From the NCBI RefSeq assembly GCF_003402575.1, contig NZ_BGZJ01000001.1:1114501-1178500 (forward strand): a stretch of 64,000 nt of DNA, in the 5' to 3' direction. Shown here in pieces: positions 63,292-64,000 of this stretch (position 1 is its first letter; each line of letters starts with the position of its first letter). This DNA is from Mesosutterella multiformis. GTDB lineage: Bacteria > Pseudomonadota > Gammaproteobacteria > Burkholderiales > Burkholderiaceae_F. A program made the translations under genes and the position numbers. The notes under the pieces were generated by a model that did not search any database, was not told where the DNA came from, and saw only the letters and a program-made list of their open reading frames with translations.

Positions 63292-64000
63292 TCAGGATTC
63301 GGCGTCAGACGGAGTGCTGTCAGATGCGGCGTCCCGGTTCTTCACGCGGCGGTTCGACCCCGCGACGAGATCAAACTTGAAGAAACGGCATTCGAGAGGA
63401 CCATTGAAGAGTACCGTCTTCCGGCCTTCCTTCAGATGCATTTCGCCCGGCAGATGACGGTCGGAGGTGAGCATCCAGGCGGTCCACCCGGCAAAGTTAT
63501 GCTTCAGGTTGTCAGCAACGTGACGCATCATCGAGCCGACCGTCGCGCTTCGGGGCGTGGACTGTTCGCCGTACGGCGGGTTAGCGACAATGATGCCCGG
63601 AGTCTCTGTCGGCGGGAGGACATTTCGGGCGTCACACACCGAGAACTTGAGATTTCCGGATTCAAGCAGTCCGCCGAGACCGGCGCGGAGCGCGTTCGCC
63701 TCAGCCTTGCGGACAACGATCGAGGAAATGTCACTTGCCGTGATTGAGACCTCACGGTGCAGGTTCACTTCACTCTTCGCGTCTTCGCGGAGTTCCGTCC
63801 AGAGTTCACGGTCAAAGTTGAGGAGCTTCTCGAAGCCGAACGAACGGCTGATTCCCGGAACCAGGCCGCAGGCGATGGAGGCCGCTTCAATCGCGATCGT
63901 GCCGGAACCGCAGAAGGGATCCAGAAGCGGCATATCGGGCGTCCATCCCGAAAGCTTCAGGAGGCCGGCCGCCATGTTTTCCTTCAGAGGAGCCTCACCC
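63292..64000 (-). CDS. THUMP/RlmL-type RNA methyltransferase, C-terminal part (gene continues past the window)
   Basis: The last 235 codons of a minus-strand gene; the 5' part lies beyond base 64000. Seen: GEAPLKENMAAGLL, the SAM-site block DPFCGSGTIAIEAA, and NPPYGEQ, the N6/N2-methyltransferase motif. These match the catalytic half of RlmL (YcbY N-half)/Trm14-like 23S rRNA guanine-N2 methyltransferases, which have a THUMP domain at the missing N-terminus. It ends with a charged tail (DAASDSTPSDAES). The symbol is withheld because the rest of the gene is not visible. Confidence 0.88.
   Translation of the reverse strand, partial: GEAPLKENMAAGLLKLSGWTPDMPLLDPFCGSGTIAIEAASIACGLVPGISRSFGFEKLLNFDRELWTELREDAKSEVNLHREVSITASDISSIVVRKAEANALRAGLGGLLESGNLKFSVCDARNVLPPTETPGIIVANPPYGEQSTPRSATVGSMMRHVADNLKHNFAGWTAWMLTSDRHLPGEMHLKEGRKTVLFNGPLECRFFKFDLVAGSNRRVKNRDAASDSTPSDAES

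Overview
The window looks like chromosomal DNA of a GC-rich anaerobic or microaerophilic betaproteobacterium. Best guess is the Sutterellaceae (Sutterella/Parasutterella-like). This rests on gene content and Burkholderiales-like protein sequences, not on a 16S gene: there is no rRNA in the window. Supporting signs are a Wolinella-type fumarate reductase beside aspartase and a Dcu carrier, an exported flavoprotein/multihaem cytochrome pair, and the purN-RsmB/NOP and rpsU-yqeY-dnaG-rpoD neighbourhoods.

Layout. 1-1146: tail of an unknown gene, then about 1 kb of AT-rich non-coding DNA with two perfect DnaA boxes (possible oriC). 1147-16846: housekeeping genes (xseA, DUF192, cspA, clpS-clpA; a minus-strand series ribF-ileS-lspA | ispB-coaBC-hypothetical-dut; purN and an RsmB/NOP methyltransferase). 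17000-20876: rpmB-rpmG, ispH overlapping an alkyltransferase-like gene that lacks the active-site cysteine, ybaK, tsaD. 21127-29266: macromolecular-synthesis operon rpsU-yqeY-dnaG-rpoD, followed directly by a second, diverged full-length RpoD-like sigma factor. This tandem pair is the most unusual thing in the window. 29345-36871: a CAT tRNA, rhlE, a candidate small RNA, an AbrB-like protein, a TAT-exported flavoprotein with a tri-haem cytochrome, a MerR regulator facing an alpha/beta hydrolase broken by an amber codon, and rlmD.

37163-43738: accessory stretch. An intact IS30-family element precedes cysK. A three-gene ABC importer (TrpXYZ/PF04392 type) follows, and an IS256-family element sits in its last codon. 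The IS256 copy has an exact 8-bp target duplication and has extended the ATPase by 23 residues. 44076-56459: cstA-type and AEC transporters, an exported Ala/Lys-rich protein, an orphan HNH nuclease, tRNA-Glu next to gltX, a yybP-ykoY (Mn2+) riboswitch before a UPF0016/GDT1 exporter, queH, a FadL-like porin, yggS and recG.

57133-63185: anaerobic C4-dicarboxylate module frdAB, aspA, dcu. Inferred working: Dcu exchanges aspartate/fumarate for succinate, AspA converts aspartate to fumarate plus ammonia, and FrdAB reduces fumarate. No frdC membrane anchor is encoded nearby. frdA and aspA both have long structured leaders with blocks resembling the cobalamin riboswitch core. The window ends inside an RlmL-type methyltransferase gene.
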